A DNA stretch of 19,780 bases from S144-45 sp015494035 (lineage in GTDB: Bacteria > Pseudomonadota > Gammaproteobacteria > Xanthomonadales > Marinicellaceae), in NCBI GenBank assembly GCA_027057345.1, contig JALUIX010000134.1, positions 1-19,780 on the forward strand, read 5' to 3'. Shown here piece after piece: positions 7,191 to 14,009 of this stretch. The position numbers and the translations under genes are program-made. The first letter of the stretch is position 1, and each line of letters begins with the position of its first letter. The notes beneath the pieces were generated by a model. It searched no databases. It was not told the origin of the DNA and saw only the letters and a program-made list of their open reading frames with translations.

Positions 7191-9389
7191 ATGAAGCTGC
7201 GTGGTCAACTGGTGACCCTGGGCCTGTTGACGCTGGCCTTCCCCCTGGCGGGCTGGTTTTTGTTTCAGGCCATGCACCGGGACATTCAGCACAGCATTGG
7301 CCGCAGTGCGCTGCTGCAGGCCCAGACCCTGGCGGCCTCCCTGCAAAAGAACTTGCCCCGTGGCCAGTTGCCCAACGGCTTTCCGGTGGCCGCGTTGGGT
7401 AATGACATGCAGGCCGATGGCAGTGATGATGACTGGGCCGGCGTCGCCGCGCATGAATTTGGCCAATTAGCCGTACCGGGGCAGCAAGCACAGGCCATAA
7501 ACACAACACCAGACACAGCACCAGACACAACACCGCTGCATTCGGCTCTGCGCGTTGGCAAGGATGGGTACGGCCACTGGTGGCTGTGGCTGCGGGTTTT
7601 CGATACCACCCGCAACCTGCCTTCTGATCATGGGCCAATCGCGCATCCGCCTTTTGATGAGGCAGGCTCCCCGGATTCCGACGCCGCCAGGCTGGCTGAC
7701 CGGGTGGTGTTGGGGCTGGTGCTGAACGGTCGTAACCAGAGGCTGGTTTTCAACCGCCAGCCGGAAGGCCGCTTGCGCGCTGTTGCTGTCTCTCCGGCAG
7801 GTTTCAGCCAGTGGCAGGGTGTCTGGCATGAACTGGCCGATGGCTATGTGCTGGAAATGCGCCTGCCGGCTTCGCTGTCCCTGCAACGCCTGGGCTTTGC
7901 GGCCCGTGACGGCGCTGACAGCCCCGAAACGCCTGCCATGACTGGTACCCTCAGTTCGGACGCCCCCGATACCATTGCCTTGTGGCCATTGATTGATGAA
8001 AAACACCCGCTGGCTAGCGAACTGCGCAGCCTGCTGGCCGAGTCAGGCGAAAACCGTGCCCAGGCGCTGGTGCTGAACCGCCATGGCTGGATCCTGGCTA
8101 GCACTCCGGTCTCACAAGCACGTCCGGGCAAACCGTGGCAATGGTTGCAGGGACTGATCTACCATTGGCTGTTCGCTCCGGCTGATTCCATGCCAGCGGC
8201 GCCCTGGCAGAATCGCTGGCCGCAAGAGGCATTGCCGGAAGCCGGGCATTCTGCCGACGAGCCGGGGCCCGGTTCCCATTCAGGTTTTGGTGTGCGCTGG
8301 CACACTGAGGGGGCTGATTACAGCACCACGGTGCTGGCTCAAGTGCCGCTGGCCGATGGCTGGCTGATCCTTCGTCAACCCCTGAGCGATGAGCAGCAGT
8401 CATTGATGCACACCTTGCTGCGTGGCGCGGTGATGGCGCTTGCGCTGATCGCGGTTTTATTGCTGGTCTATTTGCTCTATGCCAGCGTGCTGGCTTATCG
8501 GGTGCGACGCCTGAACCGCTCGCTGCAACACGCTCTGGACACACGCGGCCGTGTGCAGACTGACCTGCCCGGACAGCAATCTGCTGATGAAATTGGCGAA
8601 CTGGCCCGGGGTTTGGCCGCGCTGCTGCACAAGGTGCGCGATCACACCGCGTACCTGAAAGGTTTTGGCTCGCGCTTGTCGCACGAGCTGAAAACTCCCC
8701 TGGCCATGGTGCAAGGTTCCCTGGATAACTTGCAGGCAATTTCCGAACAGGCCTGTGATTCATCCGGGGAAAACAGTCCTGAACACCGAGCTTATGTACA
8801 ACGGGCGCAGGCAGGCACGGCCCGCATGCGTTTTATCCTCAATCAGCTGTCGGGGCTGAGCCGGCTGCATGAAGCACTGGAAAACACACCGCTGGAAACG
8901 GTGGATCTGCTGCCTTTTCTGCGTCAGTATGTGGCGGCACGGCGTGTGTTGATGCCGGATTTACGGCTTACGGTGGCTGATGAACCGTTGCAGGTGCAAG
9001 CATCACTGGATTTGCTGGCCCAGGGGCTGGATAAACTGCTGGACAATGCAGGCGATTTCACGCCCGTGGATGGCTTTATCGAAGTGCGGGCAGAAAAAAG
9101 CCAGGGGCCGGATGGGCCGGAGGTGGTGTTGGTGGTGTTTAACAGTGGTTCGCGCCTGCCTGACGGCCTGAGGCCCGCGCAGCTGTTTGACAGCCTCATC
9201 AGCCAGCGCCAGCAGAGCACATCAGGCGCTGAGCCAGCCTCACATCACCTGGGTTTGGGCCTATACCTGTTACGGTTGATTGCCGAACACCACGGCGGCC
9301 GGGTACAGGCTCGCAACACCGCCACTCCGGCAGCGGGGGTTGTGTTTGAGTTGATTCTGCCCGGTTTGACAGGCCAGCCCCAGGCTTGA
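7191..9389 (+). CDS. Membrane sensor histidine kinase, PdsS-like
   Basis: A 732-residue kinase and the evident partner of the preceding regulator. A first membrane segment (about residues 8-25) is followed by a long extracytoplasmic sensor region of nearly 380 residues, a second segment near 412-433, a HAMP-like linker, the HisKA H-box SRLSHELKTP with phosphoacceptor H498, an N-box with N619 and a G2-box with G688-L-G690. The usual DxGxG G1-box is not evident; instead FNSGSRLPDGLRP is followed by LFDS, a form I associate with PdsS-type kinases. The start at 7191 is preferred over the ATG at 7080 because the latter lies inside the regulator gene, because AGGTGG (7179-7184) precedes 7191, and because the signal-anchor then begins at residue 8. 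The sensor region contains a small 12-nt tandem repeat. Confidence 0.9.
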   Translation: MKLRGQLVTLGLLTLAFPLAGWFLFQAMHRDIQHSIGRSALLQAQTLAASLQKNLPRGQLPNGFPVAALGNDMQADGSDDDWAGVAAHEFGQLAVPGQQAQAINTTPDTAPDTTPLHSALRVGKDGYGHWWLWLRVFDTTRNLPSDHGPIAHPPFDEAGSPDSDAARLADRVVLGLVLNGRNQRLVFNRQPEGRLRAVAVSPAGFSQWQGVWHELADGYVLEMRLPASLSLQRLGFAARDGADSPETPAMTGTLSSDAPDTIALWPLIDEKHPLASELRSLLAESGENRAQALVLNRHGWILASTPVSQARPGKPWQWLQGLIYHWLFAPADSMPAAPWQNRWPQEALPEAGHSADEPGPGSHSGFGVRWHTEGADYSTTVLAQVPLADGWLILRQPLSDEQQSLMHTLLRGAVMALALIAVLLLVYLLYASVLAYRVRRLNRSLQHALDTRGRVQTDLPGQQSADEIGELARGLAALLHKVRDHTAYLKGFGSRLSHELKTPLAMVQGSLDNLQAISEQACDSSGENSPEHRAYVQRAQAGTARMRFILNQLSGLSRLHEALENTPLETVDLLPFLRQYVAARRVLMPDLRLTVADEPLQVQASLDLLAQGLDKLLDNAGDFTPVDGFIEVRAEKSQGPDGPEVVLVVFNSGSRLPDGLRPAQLFDSLISQRQQSTSGAEPASHHLGLGLYLLRLIAEHHGGRVQARNTATPAAGVVFELILPGLTGQPQA
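7504..7534 (+). repeat. 12-nt tandem repeat within the kinase sensor domain
   Basis: About two and a half copies of a 12-base unit of the type CAACACCAGACA encode a Thr/Pro/Asp-rich stretch (TTPDTAPDTTP). Gain or loss of units would keep the reading frame and alter only linker length. Confidence 0.7.
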
Positions 9390-9423
9390 AAAGGTCCGGT
9401 GCTGGCCACAAAGCGGGCCGGTC

Positions 9424-11490
9424 TTACTTGACGCGCATCCCCGGGGTGGCGCCTGTGTCCGGTTGCAGCAGGAAAATGTCCTCACCACCCGGCCCGGCGG
9501 CCAGCACCATGCCTTCGGAAACCCCGAAACGCATTTTGCGTGGGGCCAGGTTGGCCACCATCACGGTCAGGCGGCCTTCCAGCGCTTCGGGTCGGTAGGC
9601 GGACTTGATGCCAGCAAACACGTTGCGGGTTTCTCCACCAAGGTCCAGCGTCAGGCGCAATAATTTGTCGGCGCCTTCCACGTGTTCTGCCTGAATAATT
9701 TTTGCCACGCGCAAGTCCACCTTGGCAAAATCATCAAAAGCTATTTCGTCAGCAATGGAGTCGGGCTGGGAGGCTTTGTCCTGTGGCTCGGTGGTGGCCG
9801 CTGCCGTGTTTTTTTGAGGTGAGGTTTCATTCATGGCTTGCAGTTCCTCTCTGGCGCTTTCCAGCAAGGCATCGGTCTGTTTTTCATCGATGCGCGTCAT
9901 CAGCGGGGTGAACGTGTTGATGGGGTGATTGAGCAGGGGCTGGTCAATGGCGTCCCAGCGCTCAAAGTCGGTGTTGAGAAACCTGGCAGCCTTGCTCGCG
10001 GTGTGTGGAATCACCGGCGCCAGCCAGCTCATCAGGATACGAAACAGGTTCAGACCGGTGGTGCACACGCGGTGCACTTCATTTTCGCGGCCTGCTTCCT
10101 TGATGGCTTTCCAGGGCGCGGCTTCGGCAATGTATTGGTTGGCCTTGTCTGCCAGCGCCATTATCTGGCGGATGGCCGCGTTGTAATTGCGCTGTTCAAA
10201 AAGCTGCTGAATCTCCGGGCTGGCCTGCAGAAAGGCATCGTACAAAGCCGGTTGATCCATTTCACCAGCCAGGCTGCCTGCAAAGCGTTTGTTGATGAAA
10301 CCGGCGGTGCGGCTGGCAATGTTAATCACTTTGCCGACCAGATCGGCATTGATTTTCTGCCGGAAATCGTCCAGATTGAGGTCCAGATCATTCACCCCGG
10401 TGCCCAGTTTGCAGGCCAGGTAATAGCGCAAATAATCTGGCTGCAGGTGTTTCAGGTAGGTGCCCACATTAATAAACGTGCCGCGGCTTTTGCTCATTTT
10501 CTTGCCGTTGACGGTCAGAAAACCATGCACATAGACGCCGCTGGGGGTTTTCAGGCCGGCTCCGTGCAGCATGGCTGGCCAGAACAGGGTGTGGAAGTAG
10601 AGGATGTCTTTGCCGACAAAATGGTGCATTTCATGCGTGCTGCGCGGGTCAAGCCAGGGTTCCAGCGCTTGGCCTGACCGTTCGCAGACATATTTGAGGC
10701 AGCCCAGGTAACCCACTGGCGCATCGACCCAGACATAGAAATATTTGTCTTTTTCGCCGGGAATGGGGAAGCCGAAGTAGGGCGCATCGCGTGAAATATC
10801 CCAGCTTTGCAGGCCGGCTTCAAACCATTCGGCCAGTTTGTTTTTGACTTCGTCCTGCAGGTTGCCCGCATGGGCCACCCAGTCCTTGAGCATGGGCTCG
10901 AAGTTTTTCAGGTTGATGAAATAATGCAGGGATTCGCGCATGACCGGGGCCGCGCCGGAAACCACGGATCGCGGGTTGATCAGGTCGGCCGGTGTATAGG
11001 TCGCGCCGCATACTTCGCAGTTATCGCCATACTGGTCCTCGGCGCCGCATTTGGGGCAGGTGCCCTTGATGAAACGATCCGGCAGGAACATTTCCCTTTC
11101 CGGGTCGTAATACTGCTCGATGACCCGGGTTTCCACATGGCCTGCGTCCTTGAGGGCGTCATAAATGCGGTAGACCATGTCGCGGTTTTCTGGCGAATGC
11201 GTGGAGTGGTAGTGGTCATAGGAAATGCCAAAGGCCTGCAGGTCTTCCCAATGCTGTTGACGAATTTCATCCACCATTTCCTCGGGCGACCGGCCTTCAC
11301 GTTCGGCGCGCAGCATGATTGGCGTGCCATGGGCGTCATCGGCGCACAGGAATTTGACATCGTGCCCCAGCATGCGCTGCAAACGGGCCCAAATATCGGA
11401 CTGGGTGTGTTCCAGAATGTGGCCCAGGTGCAGGGGCGAATTGGCATAAGGCAGCGCTGAGGTGATGAGTAGATGGCGTTGTTGAGTCAT
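9424..11490 (-). CDS. metG: Methionyl-tRNA synthetase
   Basis: A 688-residue class I aminoacyl-tRNA synthetase that charges tRNA-Met, cytoplasmic and essential. It has the HIGH-type motif HLGH at residues 21-24, a CxxC...CxxC zinc knuckle (C145, C148, C158, C161), the KMSKS loop at 331-335, and a C-terminal tRNA-binding dimerisation domain that begins around VDLRVAKI and continues to the end. The arrangement matches the long, dimeric E. coli-type enzyme (677 residues) in full length. A low-complexity linker rich in Thr, Gln and Ala joins the anticodon-binding part to the C-terminal domain. It is convergent with the kinase gene, with only 34 bases between the two stop codons, and is transcribed alone from the 11491-11560 region. 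Confidence 0.98.
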   Translation of the reverse strand: MTQQRHLLITSALPYANSPLHLGHILEHTQSDIWARLQRMLGHDVKFLCADDAHGTPIMLRAEREGRSPEEMVDEIRQQHWEDLQAFGISYDHYHSTHSPENRDMVYRIYDALKDAGHVETRVIEQYYDPEREMFLPDRFIKGTCPKCGAEDQYGDNCEVCGATYTPADLINPRSVVSGAAPVMRESLHYFINLKNFEPMLKDWVAHAGNLQDEVKNKLAEWFEAGLQSWDISRDAPYFGFPIPGEKDKYFYVWVDAPVGYLGCLKYVCERSGQALEPWLDPRSTHEMHHFVGKDILYFHTLFWPAMLHGAGLKTPSGVYVHGFLTVNGKKMSKSRGTFINVGTYLKHLQPDYLRYYLACKLGTGVNDLDLNLDDFRQKINADLVGKVINIASRTAGFINKRFAGSLAGEMDQPALYDAFLQASPEIQQLFEQRNYNAAIRQIMALADKANQYIAEAAPWKAIKEAGRENEVHRVCTTGLNLFRILMSWLAPVIPHTASKAARFLNTDFERWDAIDQPLLNHPINTFTPLMTRIDEKQTDALLESAREELQAMNETSPQKNTAAATTEPQDKASQPDSIADEIAFDDFAKVDLRVAKIIQAEHVEGADKLLRLTLDLGGETRNVFAGIKSAYRPEALEGRLTVMVANLAPRKMRFGVSEGMVLAAGPGGEDIFLLQPDTGATPGMRVK

Positions 11491-11516
11491 GGCATAAGGC
11501 GTTAAAACAAAGGCGC

Positions 11517-11545
11517 TATTATCTCATGCGCCAGCCCGGAAAGGA
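11517..11545 (-). promoter_or_regulatory. Weak candidate promoter of metG
   Basis: On the minus strand GATAAT (five of six matches to the -10 consensus) lies about 27 bases before the metG start codon. The element 17 bp upstream, TTCCTT, is a poor -35. No clear Shine-Dalgarno sequence precedes the ATG. The call rests mostly on the -10 match and position. Confidence 0.3.
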
Positions 11546-11571
11546 ATCACGGCAAGTGGCCGCCCCTGCGC

Positions 11572-11600
11572 AAAAAAAACCCGGCGCACAGGCCGGGTTT
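11572..11600 (-). terminator. Rho-independent terminator after the DUF1329 lipoprotein gene
   Basis: A perfect 9-bp GC-rich stem, AAACCCGGC (11577-11585) with GCCGGGTTT (11592-11600), encloses a 6-base loop and, read on the minus strand, runs into eight consecutive T residues. It lies about 29 bases past the stop codon at 11629 and insulates metG from the upstream gene. Confidence 0.9.
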
Positions 11601-11628
11601 GGTGAATGCTGTCAGGGAGTGACCGGGG

Positions 11629-13689
11629 TTAACGGCGACCACGTTTGCGCAAGGCCTGTGGGGTAAAATCGGCTTCGTTCAAATCCTGGTTAAAGGTGTT
11701 GACCGGGTCATGGTTGTCCAGCCCCACGGCCAGATAACGGCCATTTTGCAGGTCGTTGTGGGTTTCAATGGTGGTCCACAATAAGGGCACGTCATAGTAG
11801 TTGATGGGGTGGCCTTCTGAATAACGCCACAGCTGACCACGTTTGTCGTAATGGTCGGTGAGCACTATTTGCCAGCTGTCTTCATCCAAGTAGAAGGTGC
11901 GGCGTTTGTTAATGTGCCGCTTGCCGGGTTTGAGATTGGCTTCCACCACCCAGACGCGGTGTGGCTCATAGCGCATGAAGTCCGGATTCAGGTGATGCGG
12001 GGTGACCAGTTTGTTAAAGTCCACGTCCTTGGCGTGCAGCTTGTAGGCATTGTAGGGAATGTAAATGATCTTCTTGCCCACCAGTTTCCAGTCGAAGCGA
12101 TCCATGGCGCCATTGAACATGTCCGTCATGTCGGAGGTTCGCAGCCCGTCGGAAGCAGTACCCGGGTTATCGTAGGCCACGTTGGGGGCGCGACGAACGC
12201 GCCGCTGACCGGGGTTATACACCCAGGCCTGGCGCGGCTGGGCCTTCTGGTTCAGGGTTTCATGCACCAGCAACACACTGCCGGCCAGTCGTGCCGGGGC
12301 TTCCACTTCCTGGTAGAAATACAGCAGAATGTTGTTGAGATCCGCCAACGTCATGCCAGGTTTCCAGTATTTACCCAGCAGTTCTTCACGCAGTTTGATC
12401 AGCGTCCAGGCACCACGTGAGGTGGGTGCTGCCTGGTTGTTGTAGCGCACGCCACCGTAACCCTTGTACTTCATTTTGTGGTTCCACATGACCGCCTTGG
12501 CCGGATCGCTGGTGTTATACGGCAAGGGGAAAGGGAAGCCTTCGGCCACGTCCGCCACGCCTTCGCCATCGGCCACCAGTTTGCCGGTTTTGGCGTTCTT
12601 GATGGTCATGTCATAGGTGCGTTGCGGAAAAGCGGTACTACGCCGTGATTGATAAACGGGCATGCGGAAACTGTCCGGGTATTTCTTGAACATGGCAATT
12701 TGCCCCGGAGTCAGCTTGTCGGCATACTGGCTGTAGTTTTGCCCGGTAATAACAAACTGCGGTTTGTCGTTGGGGAACGGGTTAGGGTGGTGATCGCCGG
12801 GTTTGTAGCCAGCCGGTGGTTTGGTAATGCCGCCTGTCCAGGGGGGAATCAGGCCATCGGCGGTGCCGGCTTTTTCAGCACCCAGCGGGGTCAGGGTGTT
12901 GCCAAGGTCAGCGATGGACGCCTTGCTGGGGGCTGGCGTTTTGCTGGCGGCTGTTGCCACAGTGGCGGCAGCAGCGGCTTTGGCGGCTTTTTCTTTCGCT
13001 TTTTCAGCCGCGGCTTGGGCAACTTGTCGGGCTTTCATTTCAGCCTCGGCTTTGGCTTTTTCGGCTGCGGCCTGAGCGGCCTGACGCGCCTGTTCCTCGG
13101 CTTGTTGTTTGGCCATGGCGGCAGCTTGTTGGGCCTTTTGTTCCGCTGCTGCCCGGGCCTGGGCTTCAGCTTCTGCCTTTGCTTTTTCAGCTTCGGCTTG
13201 GGCCGCTTGTCGGGCTTTCATTTCGGCCTCGGCTTTGGCCTTTTCGGCAGCGGCCTGAGCGGCCTGACGCGCCTGTTCCTCGGCTTGTTGTTTGGCCATG
13301 GCGGCAGCTTGTTGGGCCTTTTGTTCCGCTGCTGCCCGGGCCTGGGCTTCGGCTTCTGCCTTCGCCTTTTCAGCCGCGGCTTGGGCCGCTTGTCGGGCTT
13401 TCATTTCGGCCTCGGCTTTGGCCTTTTCAGCCGCGGCCTGGCGGGCTTGTGCTTCTTTCTCGGCCCGTGCTTTTTCAGCCGCGGCTTCCTGTTCCGCTTT
13501 CATCCTGGCCATCATTGCGGCCTGATCGCCGGAGTCATCCGTCGTCATGTGGTCCTTGTCAGGAGCGGCTTGTGAGGCCTGGGTGATCTGCTTTTCTTGC
13601 GCGCTTTCATCGCCTTTTTTCAAGGCGGAACAGGCGCTCAGGCTTGCCAGCATGGCAATCCATAACGTGGTTCGAATGGTTCTGTTCAT
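11629..13689 (-). CDS. DUF1329 lipoprotein with an inserted tandem-repeat coiled coil
   Basis: A 686-residue predicted lipoprotein. A signal peptide ends in the lipobox LSAC with C20 as lipidation site. Residues of about 57-245 form an Ala/Lys/Glu/Gln/Arg-rich helix built from a 61-residue tandem repeat, resembling TolA domain II in composition. Residues from about 257 (IADLGNTLTPLGAEKAG) to the end match the DUF1329 family, usually about 450 residues, which has an outer-membrane lipoprotein-binding-like fold and no firm function. The start at 13689 is chosen because AAGGGG lies just upstream and the signal peptide begins there; the ATG at 13863 would add 58 unlikely residues. The coiled coil between lipid anchor and domain could serve as a spacer across the periplasm; that is inference. 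Confidence 0.88.
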   Translation of the reverse strand: MNRTIRTTLWIAMLASLSACSALKKGDESAQEKQITQASQAAPDKDHMTTDDSGDQAAMMARMKAEQEAAAEKARAEKEAQARQAAAEKAKAEAEMKARQAAQAAAEKAKAEAEAQARAAAEQKAQQAAAMAKQQAEEQARQAAQAAAEKAKAEAEMKARQAAQAEAEKAKAEAEAQARAAAEQKAQQAAAMAKQQAEEQARQAAQAAAEKAKAEAEMKARQVAQAAAEKAKEKAAKAAAAATVATAASKTPAPSKASIADLGNTLTPLGAEKAGTADGLIPPWTGGITKPPAGYKPGDHHPNPFPNDKPQFVITGQNYSQYADKLTPGQIAMFKKYPDSFRMPVYQSRRSTAFPQRTYDMTIKNAKTGKLVADGEGVADVAEGFPFPLPYNTSDPAKAVMWNHKMKYKGYGGVRYNNQAAPTSRGAWTLIKLREELLGKYWKPGMTLADLNNILLYFYQEVEAPARLAGSVLLVHETLNQKAQPRQAWVYNPGQRRVRRAPNVAYDNPGTASDGLRTSDMTDMFNGAMDRFDWKLVGKKIIYIPYNAYKLHAKDVDFNKLVTPHHLNPDFMRYEPHRVWVVEANLKPGKRHINKRRTFYLDEDSWQIVLTDHYDKRGQLWRYSEGHPINYYDVPLLWTTIETHNDLQNGRYLAVGLDNHDPVNTFNQDLNEADFTPQALRKRGRR
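12979..13437 (-). repeat. 183-bp coding tandem repeat (about 2.5 copies)
   Basis: The coding DNA repeats with a period of 183 bases (for example, CTGACGCGCC at 13081 and again at 13264), giving 61-residue units at about residues 85-142, 143-203 and a partial unit at 204-237. Unit 1 lacks three residues. Within each unit, two 19-residue segments of the form AAQAAAEKAKAEAE are themselves related. Neighbouring copies are close to identical at the DNA level, which indicates recent duplication or homogenisation. Copy-number change would keep the reading frame. Confidence 0.92.
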
Positions 13690-13863
13690 GATGTGTCCCC
13701 TTGTTTCTGTTGGTGGCTTGGTATTGACGGCCGCAAGACTGTCAGCCGTTTTTAAATGCCGGGTGGAAAAAGGTATGATTTCCTTTGCCACAGAATAGCA
13801 GAAAATCCGCCATACGCGAAGGGTACGGGTGGTCTTCGGTTGTGGGTAATCGTTTGAGGGCAT

Positions 13864-13889
13864 AAAAAAACCGGGCTCACTGAGCCCGG
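13864..13889 (-). terminator. Rho-independent terminator after the giant repeat-protein gene
   Basis: A perfect inverted repeat, CCGGGCTCA (13871-13879) with TGAGCCCGG (13881-13889), is followed on the minus strand by seven T residues (13864-13870). It lies 22 bases past the stop codon at 13912 and precedes the DUF1329 gene, so the two minus-strand genes are likely separate transcription units. The 174 bases between the terminator and the DUF1329 start hold no convincing promoter. Confidence 0.88.
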
Positions 13890-13911
13890 CTTGGTCTTAA
13901 TCAGAGCTTTC

Positions 13912-14002
13912 TTAGGAAAACTGTCGCCGGCGGTACCAGGTGACCACAGGCAGCAGCAATAGCAGCAGCCCCAGGGCCAGGCGGCCCAGACTGGGGATAT
14001 CT
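13912..14002 (-). other. C-terminal sorting signal (IPTL/exosortase-like)
   Basis: The tail consists of IPSL, a leucine-rich hydrophobic helix of about 17 residues, and the basic cluster YRRRQFS directly before the stop codon. Exosortase H substrates carry an IPTL form of this tail; the Ser for Thr change is seen here. No exosortase gene is in the window. Confidence 0.7.
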
Positions 14003-14009
14003 CGCAGCA

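Noticed and set aside
9372..9407. Inverted repeat GGCCAGC...GCTGGCC between the convergent kinase and metG genes as a terminator.
   Set aside because: The 7-bp stem has a 22-base loop, begins inside the kinase gene and has no T-tract on either strand.
9838..10677. Plus-strand open frame of 279 residues inside metG.
   Set aside because: It is antisense to a fully conserved metG and has no recognisable domain; high GC leaves long antisense frames by chance.
12979..13437. CRISPR-like array.
   Set aside because: The periodic units are 183 bases long, contiguous, without spacers and entirely in frame within a coding sequence; the same applies to the larger repeats at 14010-19231.
12649..13575. 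Long plus-strand open frame rich in Gly, Leu and Phe opposite the coiled-coil repeat.
   Set aside because: It is the antisense reading of the low-complexity repeat in the DUF1329 gene, with no ribosome binding site or family resemblance.
13690..13863. 58-residue N-terminal extension of the DUF1329 protein.
   Set aside because: It would bury the lipoprotein signal peptide; the ATG at 13689 has a Shine-Dalgarno sequence and starts a standard lipobox signal.
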